The translations under genes were made by a program, and so were the position numbers. Positions 6,774-14,219 of a DNA stretch of 64,000 nt are shown in pieces. The DNA is from Bradyrhizobium erythrophlei (GTDB lineage: Bacteria > Pseudomonadota > Alphaproteobacteria > Rhizobiales > Xanthobacteraceae): NCBI GenBank assembly GCA_900129675.1, contig FSRD01000001.1:5135501-5199500 (forward strand). The letters are read 5' to 3'. Below the pieces are notes generated by a model. It worked only from the letters and a program-made list of their open reading frames with translations, made no database searches and was not told the DNA's origin. The number at the start of each line of letters is the position of its first letter. The first letter of the stretch is position 1.

Positions 6774-6862
6774 AAAAGCCGGCCAAGTTGAGCGCCACAT
6801 GTCGGAGTGCCGGCTCGATGCCGGCTGACCACCCGCTCCGAGCTATCTTGAGTTTGCATCGG

Positions 6863-6880
6863 AAAAAGCCGCGGCTTTGC
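6863..6880 (-). terminator. Short palindromic terminator
   Basis: AAAGCCGCGGCTTT at 6865-6878 is a perfect palindrome flanked by A/T runs, 30 bases past the stop of the secreted-protein relic on the minus strand. Confidence 0.45.
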
Positions 6881-6906
6881 TCGTATTCGGACTGTTGTCG
6901 GCTTTC

Positions 6907-7224
6907 TCAGTAGCGATCGGTGCCGATTCCGACGCTGACGCCGGGGGCGTGGATTCCGATGCCGCCGCCGTCCCCATAACCGCGGCGCTCGATATAACGC
7001 TCGCGACGGGGAGCATACCCGTATGAATCACTGTGTTCACGGATAATGACACGGCGTTCACCACGTTGGCGTCAGCACTGGCCTGCCTCATTGCAAACCA
7101 TGCGGACGTTTTGAATGTCGCTCTCTGGAGCGACTGATGCGTTCGGAGAAAGCGGTGCGGCGGAAGCGGCTGTCACCAGAAGGGCACTTGCGCCGGCTGC
7201 CAGATAGATCGCGAGATTCTTCAT
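6907..7224 (-). pseudogene. Secreted protein gene with Trp codon changed to TGA
   Basis: The frame starts MKNLAIYLAAGASALLVTAA with a signal peptide, and reaches NVRMVCNEAGQC before a TGA at 7074-7072 (codon 51). Reading continues without shift as RQRGERRVIIREHSDSYGYA, the APRERYIERRGYG motif, and PGVSVGIGTDRY to a natural stop at 6907. The intact paralogue at 27742-28056 has Trp (CWRERGERR) exactly at the TGA position, and the 8506-8847 paralogue has Tyr. So a single TGG-to-TGA change interrupts an otherwise conserved frame. The protein would be a small periplasmic basic protein of unknown role. Confidence 0.8.
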
Positions 7225-7259
7225 AATATCTCTTTCCAAAAGTATTGTGTCAGCGAGTC

Positions 7260-7284
7260 AAGATGCTGGCGGGGGAATGGTTCC
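7260..7284 (-). promoter_or_regulatory. GGAAC-N16-TCTT promoter
   Basis: Minus strand: GGAAC at 7284-7280, 16 nt, TCTT at 7263-7260, 36 bases before the start of the secreted-protein relic. Same layout as the promoters of its paralogues at 8890 and 28092. Confidence 0.55.
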
Positions 7285-7428
7285 AGTAGCAGCCCGTCAT
7301 TGTGATATTCGCGTGTAATGCGGTCCCCGTCGATACTCTGGAGCTTTGTACCGCGGGCCTAGGAGACGGTGGAATCTGCCGGCCAAGCGGTGCTGTCCTA
7401 ATCTAAGCCGGACACCCGCTCTGGCAAA

Positions 7429-7765
7429 TTAGAACACCCATACAACGGCGCAAAGCCCAATAATGCTTGGTGGCGTTGCGGGACATCGGGAAGACCAATC
7501 CCCGGTTTCCTGCCGTAGCACACGAAGATTGCCAAGCGTAGCAAATCGCTCAGAGCATTTTCTCATGCGTGCCAGCAGTCGACGGAACGCATTTCGGTTC
7601 GAGCGTTTGCAATCCTGCCGGCGACGCAAAAACCCGCATGCCATTCGCCGGTGGTGATCGCCGAGATAGCTCTCTGCCTTGGCCCATAATCTGGACGCGG
7701 TCATAAACGTCGTCGGGACCAAGCCCTTGATGGCTGCGATCACGGTATTGCTTGTCGGCAGTCAT
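7429..7765 (-). other. Open frames without recognisable product
   Basis: Two overlapping minus-strand frames (one starting MTADKQYRDRSHQGLGPDDV, one ending ATPPSIIGLCAVVWVF) may be parts of one frameshifted small gene. The 24 bases at 7455-7478 recur exactly, inverted, at 17071-17094, where ATPPSIIGL can also be read. I cannot name a family. Confidence 0.25.
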
Positions 7766-7864
7766 TCTGTTCGGCTGTTATGTGCTGCTCAATGGCGTTC
7801 AGGGCGATAACTCCGCAACCATGGCCCCGAGAACCTGACACTCATTCGATGACGCCTCGCGCGC

Positions 7865-7976
7865 CTTTGCGCTGCGGCCGCCAGGGTTTACGTGCGCGGT
7901 AGCCGGGGGTCCTACGATCTGCGCGAGTCCAACTTTCGAAACGGTCCTCAATCCGCCGAGCAGAGACCTTCATAAG
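7865..7976 (+). pseudogene. C-terminal relic of a DUF1488-like gene
   Basis: The frame reads CAAAARVYVRGSRGSYDLRE and then SNF to a TAA at 7976, matching CAAAAKVYVRGGRGSYDLVA at the end of the 6286-6552 protein. The N-terminal half is not readable upstream, so only the tail remains. Confidence 0.6.
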
Positions 7977-8090
7977 TCGCGACCGCGTTCAATCGGGGGC
8001 GCGATCGAGCTGCATCGTTGTCGGCTTGATGATCTACGGGCGCCATCACTTCGCGCCTAAAATTTGCTTCACGAGATGGGCTGTTTTTCC

Positions 8091-8115
8091 GGAACAATAC
8101 GAAGCAGTGAACCTT
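8091..8115 (+). promoter_or_regulatory. GGAAC-N16-CCTT promoter
   Basis: GGAAC at 8091-8095 and CCTT at 8112-8115, 40 bases before the ATG at 8156. Confidence 0.5.
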
Positions 8116-8155
8116 ACCTGTTGAGAGACTGAAATGATCCTGTGAGTTAAATCCA

Positions 8156-8356
8156 ATGAGCATTCTCCCCGTTGATCGCGCGCTGAACCTATACGGCACA
8201 CTTGCAAACCGTTCCGAGACCAAGGGGGCCCGTGAACGGCTTTCCAGGCATCTGATGGATTTGTACCTAGGGGGCGAAAAAGACGAGCACCGCTTGACGG
8301 TGCATGGACTGTCGTACCTTCACGAGCTGGACCGGGCAATTGACTCCAGAAACTAA
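8156..8356 (+). CDS. 66-residue charged protein, hypothetical
   Basis: ATG at 8156; the product reads MSILPVDRALNLYGTLANRS, then ETKGARERLSRHLMDLYLGG and a polar end HELDRAIDSRN. It is predicted to be helical and soluble. A paralogue whose start codon has become ACG lies at 677-877 in opposite orientation; the two differ mostly by conservative changes, which supports coding. No domain is recognised. The promoter at 8091 suggests control by the general stress sigma factor. Confidence 0.7.
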   Translation: MSILPVDRALNLYGTLANRSETKGARERLSRHLMDLYLGGEKDEHRLTVHGLSYLHELDRAIDSRN

Positions 8357-8387
8357 CAAGCATCTGTGGCCGGGATTAGCGCTCTTG

Positions 8388-8500
8388 AGCTTGTCGCTGC
8401 TTCCGCAGGGAATTGCGCCGCATAATTCTTGCTCTCGCGACGCGGGCTGCTTCCATCCTGGCTTGCTGGTTTTTCGGCAGGGGCGTCCTCTGCGGCCTCA
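8388..8500 (+). pseudogene. Start-less copy of the 343-666 frame
   Basis: After a TGA the frame reads ACRCFRRELRRIILALATRA ASILACWFFGRGVLC, aligning with ASRCFCRELRRVILAFAARTAS in the minus-strand frame at 343-666. No start codon is available, and the frame then overlaps the 3' end of the secreted-protein gene on the opposite strand. Confidence 0.4.
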
Positions 8501-8505
8501 TGTAC

Positions 8506-8847
8506 TCACCAGCGACCGCTACCGACGTCTACACCGATGCTCACGCCCGGGGCACCGAAGCCAATGCCGGAGCGCGGCTGGTCGTCATAGTAACCGCGCC
8601 TCTCGATGTACCGCTCGCGGGGAGCATAGTTGTACGAATCGTCGTAGCCCTGCTGGATAACCACGCGCCGCGATCCACGGGACCGGTAGCAACGGCCGGA
8701 GTCATCGCAAACTAGGCGCACTTGCTCCACGTTCGGCTGGTTCATGCCGAGATACGTGACGTCGTTGGTAAACACGTCGGCAGCCATGGCGCTGTTCGCG
8801 AACAGAACGCCTGCGCCAGCCAAGATTGCAATATTGATCCTTCTCAT
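8506..8847 (-). CDS. Small secreted APRERYIERRGY protein
   Basis: From the ATG at 8847 (behind GGAGGC) the protein starts MRRINIAILAGAGVLFANSA with a signal peptide cleaved after AMA. The mature part carries NVEQVRLVCDDSGRCYR, a basic SRGSRRVVIQQ segment, then YNYAPRERYIERRGYYDDQP and a GIGFGAPGVSIGVDVGSGRW end. It is a paralogue of 27742-28056 and of the interrupted copy at 6907-7224. Function unknown; a small basic periplasmic protein with one Cys pair. The stress-type promoter at 8890-8914 is in the right place. Confidence 0.8.
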   Translation of the reverse strand: MRRINIAILAGAGVLFANSAMAADVFTNDVTYLGMNQPNVEQVRLVCDDSGRCYRSRGSRRVVIQQGYDDSYNYAPRERYIERRGYYDDQPRSGIGFGAPGVSIGVDVGSGRW

Positions 8848-8889
8848 GGGTAGCCTCCATCTGGTCGGTAACAATACCGCCGAGGGATC

Positions 8890-8914
8890 AATATTGTGAG
8901 ATCAACTTCGTTCC
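8890..8914 (-). promoter_or_regulatory. GGAAC-N16-TATT promoter
   Basis: Minus strand: GGAAC at 8914-8910, 16 nt, TATT at 8893-8890, 42 bases before the ATG at 8847. Confidence 0.55.
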
Positions 8915-8961
8915 AGTCATCCCGGTCAATTTGGGAAGAACGCCTCATTAAATACTGGGAA

Positions 8962-9093
8962 GTGAGCAAAATTGATCAGCGAGTCATAATGCCGAGTCGG
9001 CATACTGCTGCGATCACCGCACCGTTCCGGCACCCACCGGAGACAACTCGGCAGCGCTCAGGCCTGATTTAACCGGAGGCAAAGGACGATGAC
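8962..9093 (+). promoter_or_regulatory. Leader cassette, copy IV (divergent hairpins)
   Basis: Box GTGAGCAAAATTGATCAG at 8962-8979, a CATACT -10-like hexamer, and ATCACCG at 9013, exactly 33 nt after the box. The rest is diverged: CACCGGAGACAACTCGG replaces the usual CGGTGACTGAGAG, and GCGCTCAGGCC replaces GCGCTCCCGCC. The gene at 9094 follows behind AAAGGA. Confidence 0.55.
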
Positions 9094-9267
9094 ATGACAG
9101 AACTGACGCGCAACGATATCGATAGTCACGATTGGGCTGCCCGGGCATCTGAAGCTCTGGCACAGGCCAAAAAGTTGCCGCCCGGATTGAAGCGATCCGA
9201 AGCCATCAGAAAAGCAGCACACCTTCGCATTGCCGCAGACATGAAAAACTGGCTAACGGCGAAATGA
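9094..9267 (+). CDS. 57-residue MTELTRN-family protein
   Basis: The ATG at 9094 starts MTELTRNDIDSHDWAARASE, then ALAQAKKLPPGLKRSEAIRK and a RIAADMKNWLTAK end. An upstream ATG at 9089 is followed at once by TGA, so 9094 is the start. The paralogue at 26774-26965 is nearly the same over the first 52 residues. The (A)L.QA..LPPG..R.(E/Q)AIRKA core links it with the 77-residue protein at 5570-5803. All are short helical proteins of unknown function. The leader copy IV precedes this one. Confidence 0.75.
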   Translation: MTELTRNDIDSHDWAARASEALAQAKKLPPGLKRSEAIRKAAHLRIAADMKNWLTAK

Positions 9268-9401
9268 GCCAGCGGCGTGATGCATTAGCTCGCTGACGGG
9301 CGATCCACGCCAGCAGGATTGGCGAACTATTGGCCGAAATAGACCACTCGAAATTCGGCATATACCTGCACGAGCCGCCCTAAGAAGTAAGTTTCGAAAA
9401 C

Positions 9402-9505
9402 AGCGCAATATTGACCAGTGTCCGGCACCGAGACCCGGCGAAACGGGCTATGACCACTTCGAGCCCCCGTCATGCGGTCAACCTCAATCGCTTCTGCCGC
9501 TGCGG
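9402..9505 (+). promoter_or_regulatory. Decayed leader cassette, possible copy IX
   Basis: AGCGCAATATTGACCAG at 9402-9418 matches the box. Near the expected distance TGACC (9451-9455) can pair with GGTCA (9476-9480), a swapped but still complementary version of the usual TCACC/GGTGA stem. The second hairpin is degenerate (CTTCTGCCG). An IS1182-type element inserted 40 bases further on may have cut off the gene. Confidence 0.35.
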
Positions 9506-9546
9506 CATCGCAATAATGAAATTCTGCGACGGAGCTTTGTTCTCCT

Positions 9547-11007
9547 CTAGGAGTCCGTCCAGATAGGTGCTGCGACGGGCATTTATTGGCATGTTAGCCG
9601 GCTCAGGCAGCCTTTGCGAGGGTGAACAGCTTCAGGAGGTTGTGGGCGGTGCAGATCATGGCCCACTCGGCACGCACTTTTTCGACACCCCGCAGCAGGA
9701 ACTGGCGGAAGCCGCGTGCCTGTTTGATCTGTCCGAAGACCGGTTCGACCACTTGCTTTCTCAATCGGTAGGGCGTTTCGAAGCCGCCATCGTCGATCTT
9801 CTTTCGCATCCGTTGGGTCAGCGGTCCGCCGATTTTTCCGTTCGCGGCTGTCGGGTGTTTGGCGCGTCCAGGCGCGACATAGCCGTCAACGCGATGTGCT
9901 TCGAGCGCTTCGAGATTGGATTCGCTGCAGTAGCCGGAGTCCGCTGAGGCCTGCTCCGGCGTGCGGCCGAGATTGTTCTCGATGGCCTCGATCAGGGGCA
10001 CCAGCTGGCCCTGATCGTTGCCGCACTGCGTCAGTTCGTGCGCGACAATGATCTGGGCGCCTGCGTCGACGGCGGCCTGTGCATTATAGGCCTGAACGAA
10101 GCCATCCTTCGACTTCATGATGCGGCTTTCCGGATCGGTGAAGTTGCGTTGCGACTTGGGATCAGGCTGGTCCGACGCCGGCGCCGCCGGTTTGCCCGGC
10201 TTCTTGCGGCCTTCGGCTTGGCGCTGCTGTTCCTTTTCGGCCTCGATGCGACGCTCTTCCTCCGCGGCCAGCCTGGCGTCGGCCTCCAGCGCCGCCATCG
10301 CCTGCTGGATCTTCGCCAGCCGCTTCTCCTTGTCGCCAGCCCAATCCGGCAGCTCGTCGCCGCGTTTGTCTTTGCCGAAAGTCTCGTCCTCCTGAGCATC
10401 CGCCGCCTCAGCGGCCGCCAGCATGCGAGCGACCTCGGCTTTCAATTCCGCCTCGCGTTTCTTCATGCGCTCATAACTCATCGCTTTATGTTTCGACGCG
10501 TTCGCTTTGATCTTCGTGCCATCCAGCGCGACATGGCCGAGTTTGACCAGCCCTGCCGTCTCGCACAACTTCAGAACCTGCAGGAACAGTGCGCCGAGCG
10601 CCTTCAAATGCCGCTTGCGGAAGTCGCTGATCGTGCGAAAATCCGGCGGATCGAGCGCGACAATCATTACAAAATCATTCCGTTCGCGGCAGGCCTTCGC
10701 GATCCGCCGCGATGAATACAGCCCACTCGCATAGCCGTGCAGCACAAGCGCCACCATCATGCGCGGGTCGAACGGCGGCTGCCCGAGCCCGCTCACATAG
10801 CTGCCCGTGATCTCCTTGAGATCGAGGCTCTCCCGCACCAGTTCAACGATAAACCGCGAGACATGGCCTTTCGGCACGAAGTCCTGCACATTCGGCGGCA
10901 GAAGCAGCGTCTGATCGATATTCCAGGGGCGAAAATACTTGCTCATCGCCCAAGGTTGAATCAGACTCGCTCAGAATTGAACAGCCACTATTCGGACAGG
11001 CTCCTAG
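9547..11007 (-). mobile_element. IS1182-type insertion sequence
   Basis: Imperfect inverted repeats bound the element: CTAGGAGTCCGTCCAGATAG at 9547 and, reversed at 11007, CTAGGAGCCTGTCCGAATAG. One full-length transposase gene lies between them. I see no certain target duplication. Confidence 0.8.
9603..10946 (-). CDS. IS1182-family transposase
   Basis: Full-length DDE transposase of 447 residues. The N-terminal domain reads MSKYFRPWNIDQTLLLPPNV and carries the family features PPFDPRMMVALVLHGYASG and DFRTISDFRKRHL. The first catalytic Asp is in HVALDGTKIKANASKHKAMS; a long charged, Glu/Ala/Lys-rich insert follows; then DPESRIMKSKDGFVQAYNAQ with the second Asp region and QASADSGYCSESNLEAL; the C-terminal part has KQVVEPVFGQIKQARGFRQF with the catalytic Glu. 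No frameshift or premature stop is seen, so it may be active. Confidence 0.93.
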   Translation of the reverse strand: MSKYFRPWNIDQTLLLPPNVQDFVPKGHVSRFIVELVRESLDLKEITGSYVSGLGQPPFDPRMMVALVLHGYASGLYSSRRIAKACRERNDFVMIVALDPPDFRTISDFRKRHLKALGALFLQVLKLCETAGLVKLGHVALDGTKIKANASKHKAMSYERMKKREAELKAEVARMLAAAEAADAQEDETFGKDKRGDELPDWAGDKEKRLAKIQQAMAALEADARLAAEEERRIEAEKEQQRQAEGRKKPGKPAAPASDQPDPKSQRNFTDPESRIMKSKDGFVQAYNAQAAVDAGAQIIVAHELTQCGNDQGQLVPLIEAIENNLGRTPEQASADSGYCSESNLEALEAHRVDGYVAPGRAKHPTAANGKIGGPLTQRMRKKIDDGGFETPYRLRKQVVEPVFGQIKQARGFRQFLLRGVEKVRAEWAMICTAHNLLKLFTLAKAA

Positions 11008-11038
11008 GCTGCGCAATCAAACGGAGCACGAAGCCCAC

Positions 11039-11218
11039 TTAAATGGCAACGAGGAAGGTTGTACCGGTATTGCACTTTGCGCATTCAAAGGTGCGCAGAT
11101 CGAAACCAGGTTTGTCCGGCTCAACGCAGGCCAACCTCATCGGTTTGCCGCATCCAGAGCAGTTCATAATTCCGAACTCCGCAACACTAAAAATTTGATT
11201 GGATTGATTCGATAGCAT
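11039..11218 (-). CDS. Small zinc-ribbon protein
   Basis: From the ATG at 11218 (behind GGGGAG) 59 residues: MLSNQSNQIFSVAEFGIMNC, SGCGKPMRLACVEPDKPGFD, LRTFECAKCNTGTTFLVAI. The two CXXC pairs (C20/C23 and C46/C49) separated by a short strand region are a one-zinc ribbon. It belongs to a set with 17269, 24287, 24463, 26970 and 29624, all sharing the (G)F(D/E)LRTFEC.KC core. These could bind nucleic acid or protein; no function is known. Leader copy V precedes it directly. Confidence 0.8.
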   Translation of the reverse strand: MLSNQSNQIFSVAEFGIMNCSGCGKPMRLACVEPDKPGFDLRTFECAKCNTGTTFLVAI

Positions 11219-11341
11219 GATACTCCCCTTAAGACCAGGCGGGAGCGCGACGCTCTCAGTCACCGATTGTTGCCAGTGGTGGGACGGTGATCGAACCAAC
11301 ATACGCTTAGGGTTCCATCCACGCTGGTCAATATTGCTCGC
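11219..11341 (-). promoter_or_regulatory. Leader cassette, copy V
   Basis: Minus strand: box GCGAGCAATATTGACCAG (11341-11324), 32 nt including TATGTT as a -10-like element, then TCACCG (11290) with CGGTGA, CTGAGAGCGTCGCGCTCCCGCC, and GGGGAG six bases before the ATG at 11218. GGGGAG can pair with CTCCC. This is one of the best preserved copies. Confidence 0.8.
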
Positions 11342-11476
11342 TTTCAAAAACTAGAGACTCTTTCCCGAAGCGGAGAATAGGACCTCCCCGCCGCGGTGGG
11401 CTCAGAAATGAGGGCGGCTCTTAAGCCGCCCTCTCGTTTGCTTGTAGTTTGCTTGTAGTTTGCCTGACGAATTCGC

Positions 11477-12232
11477 TTAACCTTCGATGATGTAAACGAT
11501 CTCGTGGGTGTGCGGGCGAAGAATGATGTACTTGCCGTGCACAAGGATGAAATCGTATCCACGCCATTCCGGATAGATTTCCACGATACGTGACGGCATC
11601 GGGTGATAGCGGACACCCGCCGGAACAGCCGTTCCGATTGAGAGATTGAAGTTCACGTTTGTAACTTCCTCGACCTTCTCTTGCTTGATCGCCGAGGTTA
11701 TCTGGGTGCGCTTTTCGGCCGGAGGCGCTGCTGTCGCCGCGGTTGCGGCATTGCCGGTCGTCTTGCTGTCGGGGGTCGAAGGCTTGGTCTCGGCAGTCGG
11801 AGTTTTCAAGTCCTTTGAGGTGGTGGTCGAATCAGGCGCTTTCGTTTTGCCGTCGGCTTTCGTCTCGCTGGTCGCCTTGCTGTCAGAAGGCGACTTCGTT
11901 TCGGCGGTCGGCTTCTTCATGTCCTTCGAAGTGGTGGTCGGACTAGTTGACTCTGAAGCCTTGGACTTGCCATCGGCTTTCATGTCGCCGGTCGTCTTTG
12001 CATCCGGCTTGCCCTGCGCATGTTGAGGCACCGCGTCTTTTGATCCAGCGCCCGGGGTTGCTGTCTCGGCTCCCTTTGCTGGTGCATTCATCGGCGCCGC
12101 GGTATCACCTCTAGGGGAAGCGGCAGCCGGAGACTCCTTCGCTACTCCTTGATTAACGCCTTGAGCCGTCGCAAGTCCGGTCGCGGCCAACAAGACCGCA
12201 ACGGCCACAGAAACCATCAATGTCTTTCTCAT
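11477..12232 (-). CDS. DUF1236 secreted protein with Thr/Lys/Ser-rich linker
   Basis: Signal peptide MRKTLMVSVAVAVLLAATGL ending ATA-Q. Residues about 25-175 are low-complexity, with repeated KADGK(S/T)KA, TTSKD(M/L)K and PTAETK units, probably disordered. The C-terminus (KVEEVTNVNFNLSIGTAVPA, YHPMPSRIVEIYPEWRGYDF and a final THEIVYIIEG) is a DUF1236 domain, an envelope-associated domain of unknown function typical of rhizobia. The repeat units suggest internal duplication. The upstream GGAAC-N17-CGTT promoter matches the stress sigma consensus exactly. Confidence 0.85.
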   Translation of the reverse strand: MRKTLMVSVAVAVLLAATGLATAQGVNQGVAKESPAAASPRGDTAAPMNAPAKGAETATPGAGSKDAVPQHAQGKPDAKTTGDMKADGKSKASESTSPTTTSKDMKKPTAETKSPSDSKATSETKADGKTKAPDSTTTSKDLKTPTAETKPSTPDSKTTGNAATAATAAPPAEKRTQITSAIKQEKVEEVTNVNFNLSIGTAVPAGVRYHPMPSRIVEIYPEWRGYDFILVHGKYIILRPHTHEIVYIIEG

Positions 12233-12287
12233 CTGATTTTTTCCAATTCAAATTGATTGTATGCCGACGAAGGTCGGTCATAGAGCG

Positions 12288-12313
12288 AACGGCCCCGACC
12301 GCCTATAGTTCCG
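12288..12313 (-). promoter_or_regulatory. GGAAC-N17-CGTT promoter (consensus)
   Basis: Minus strand: GGAAC at 12313-12309 and CGTT at 12291-12288, 55 bases before the DUF1236 gene. It is the closest match in the window to the EcfG/ECF15 consensus. Confidence 0.65.
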
Positions 12314-12637
12314 CTTCTATCTTGGGTTGGGAGGTGTATTGGAGATAATGCGGGTGAAATCACGCCGATCGATGGCTGCCTATGGCTCCAAACCAGACTC
12401 CGCAAAACGCCAGGAACAGAAAGGAATCTTGAAACGCAAACCAATGTTTTAAGGCAGAAGTGTCCCACCCTCGGCGGCCTCGTTGTGGTTGTCGCAATCA
12501 CATGCTTCGTGATGCATTTCCGGAGGCAAGATTGGGGTTCATGGCGGGCTCGGCCTATACACCTCACAGGGGCGACACCCCCGCGGGTAAGATGTTGCAG
12601 TCTGTGAGCGGCATGCTTCGCCGCGACACCGAGCTAA
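12314..12637. other. No gene recognised
   Basis: Open frames on both strands here show no conserved motif, signal peptide or convincing ribosome-binding site. Confidence 0.4.
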
Positions 12638-12817
12638 TCAAGCCGACCGTCTGTCTTGCTCTTTGCGGTAATCGTCTTCGTTGAGACGGTCCGCGATATC
12701 CTCTGCGATATCTGGCGTTTTCGCCTTGGCGATTGGCTTGCCGTCCGCAGTCATTAATTTGTCGCCCTCAACCTCAACCGGGAAGTCGTCGGGCTTGAGG
12801 AGCTTATCATTCGGCAT
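12638..12817 (-). CDS. Small hypothetical protein, 59 residues
   Basis: The ATG at 12817 follows GGGAGGA at a good distance, so I prefer it to the upstream in-frame start. The product reads MPNDKLLKPDDFPVEVEGDK, LMTADGKPIAKAKTPDIAED, IADRLNEDDYRKEQDRRSA. The VEGDKLMTADGKPIAKA core with an acidic/basic tail is a pattern of short rhizobial proteins; role unknown. A bidirectional terminator separates it from the upstream gene. Confidence 0.65.
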   Translation of the reverse strand: MPNDKLLKPDDFPVEVEGDKLMTADGKPIAKAKTPDIAEDIADRLNEDDYRKEQDRRSA

Positions 12818-12837
12818 CCCATCCTCCCACGTTAAAA

Positions 12838-12873
12838 GAAAAAGCCGCCCGGGCATTACGCCGAGCGGCTTTT
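12838..12873. terminator. Bidirectional terminator
   Basis: AAAAGCCGC and GCGGCTTTT flank a GC-rich loop, giving A-runs and T-runs on both sides. Confidence 0.7.
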
Positions 12874-13151
12874 CGAGCAACTGCCAGTCGCCCGGTTCCG
12901 TTGCTGTAATGACAACATCGATCCAAAGGAAAAGTTTCTATCGCCAGCAGGTATTCTTTCGCGCTTCGGTCCCGTAGCTCCGCCGGTCGTGTGGTCGAGC
13001 GAAGCAGGGCTGATGCCTGTGGTTGCGGCTTCGAACGGTCTCCCGGACAGAAGCGACGCGAGTATTGTTGGCGCGGTCAACAAGCGGCATCGAGTAAACG
13101 CGCAGGCCCAATCTCGCTTCCTGGCAGAGTTCGTTAGCCGGAGACAGGTCG
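12874..13151. other. No gene recognised
   Basis: A plus-strand frame starting near 12989 (MWSSEAGLMPVVAASNG) is open into the next gene's 3' end but has no family match I can support. Confidence 0.3.
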
Positions 13152-13769
13152 CTACCAGAGATCGACAATCCATTTTGCGCCGACGACCATCTGCCAAATT
13201 GCCGCCGTCGCGACCGCCAACACAATGACGGCGGCCAGCAAGGCGATCGAGAGCAGGACCCCATCCTCCTCGAGATAGGCAAGGGAGATCAAGGCAATCA
13301 CCAAGGCGGGGACGATGTTGCTCAGCGGTATTGGAATGAACACCAGAGTGGCGCTCTGCACTACGACTATCGTGCCGACCAGGCGCTTGGTTGCCTCCAG
13401 CGGGGTGTGCCAGCGTGGATGAACCACCTTCTCAAGATATCTGAGCACCGGTAGGGATCGCTGCACCACAGCAGCGAGGTGCTTCGTCGGCAAGGAATGA
13501 GTGGCGATGCGGCGTGGAAAGACCGGAGCGGGTTTGCCCGCGATCATTTGAAACGCGGGAATCATGAGCAGCAGGCCGGCTACGATCGAGAGCCCCGGTG
13601 CGATCGCGACCAGCGCGAGCAGGAGCATGATGATCCCAAAGGATCGCTTGCGAAGGCTGTGCATCAGCCAGCCCAAGGTGAAATTGCTCGCTGGTACTTC
13701 ATCATGCAGCCGCTGCAGCACGGCGGAGGTGGGAACAAGGCCTGTCGGGTCGGCCGGCGGTCTGGACAT
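13152..13769 (-). CDS. exoD: ExoD-family membrane protein
   Basis: 205 residues. The conserved N-terminal block LHDEVPASNFTLGWLMHSL, then RKRSFGIIMLLLALVAIAPG with the first membrane segment, GLLLMIPAFQMIAGKPAPVFP, and a C-terminal membrane pair (LVFIPIPLSNIVPALVIALI and LSIALLAAVIVLAVATAAIW). This is the ExoD family, named for a rhizobial exopolysaccharide-synthesis gene that also affects alkali tolerance. Length and order of the membrane segments fit the family. It stands alone, with no polysaccharide genes nearby, as is usual for the many ExoD paralogues in Bradyrhizobium. Confidence 0.85.
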   Translation of the reverse strand: MSRPPADPTGLVPTSAVLQRLHDEVPASNFTLGWLMHSLRKRSFGIIMLLLALVAIAPGLSIVAGLLLMIPAFQMIAGKPAPVFPRRIATHSLPTKHLAAVVQRSLPVLRYLEKVVHPRWHTPLEATKRLVGTIVVVQSATLVFIPIPLSNIVPALVIALISLAYLEEDGVLLSIALLAAVIVLAVATAAIWQMVVGAKWIVDLW

Positions 13770-13852
13770 GAAAAAAGGCGTCTCCTGGGCTCTTGATTGG
13801 CAGGCCGATGTCTCCGTCTTCGAACCTGAACCCAGTCGCTCGGTTGGTTGTT

Positions 13853-14098
13853 TTAGGTGCTATGCTGCCGATAGTCGAGCGGGGTCAATCCAAGGATAGC
13901 ACGCTCACATAATTTGTTGGCGTCCCGCTCGCCGCTGCCTGCAGCCTGCAAAATACCCCTGGCAATGATTTCGCGATCTACCTCCAGCTGACCGATATTC
14001 TGAAGCGTTCGACATGCCAGGTCGTATGCCTGGTTCACGGCGGTTACCTGCTCTGGATCAAAGGACAAATTCTGGAAAAGCGGATCAGGATTGGACAT
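13853..14098 (-). CDS. Small hypothetical protein, 81 residues
   Basis: Start at the ATG at 14098, which follows GAGGAG. The product begins MSNPDPLFQNLSFDPEQVTA and has VNQAYDLACRTLQNIGQLEV, DREIIARGILQAAGSGERDA and NKLCERAILGLTPLDY. This is a short helical family seen in Bradyrhizobium, with no assigned function. An upstream in-frame start would give 31 extra residues without similarity or ribosome-binding site. Confidence 0.7.
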   Translation of the reverse strand: MSNPDPLFQNLSFDPEQVTAVNQAYDLACRTLQNIGQLEVDREIIARGILQAAGSGERDANKLCERAILGLTPLDYRQHST

Positions 14099-14219
14099 AA
14101 TGCTCCTCGTAGCAAGCGCGAGCGCAAGCTCTCTTGCCAGGATTAGACGAATTGAGTGATGATCGGAAAAACCTCGCGATGAGCAGGGCAATTGTGCTCT
14201 GACACCGCGGGGGGAAGAT

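Noticed and set aside
6907..7224. Selenocysteine at the in-frame TGA
   Set aside because: The aligned residue is Trp, not Cys, and no hairpin resembling a SECIS lies just after the TGA; a nonsense change is simpler.
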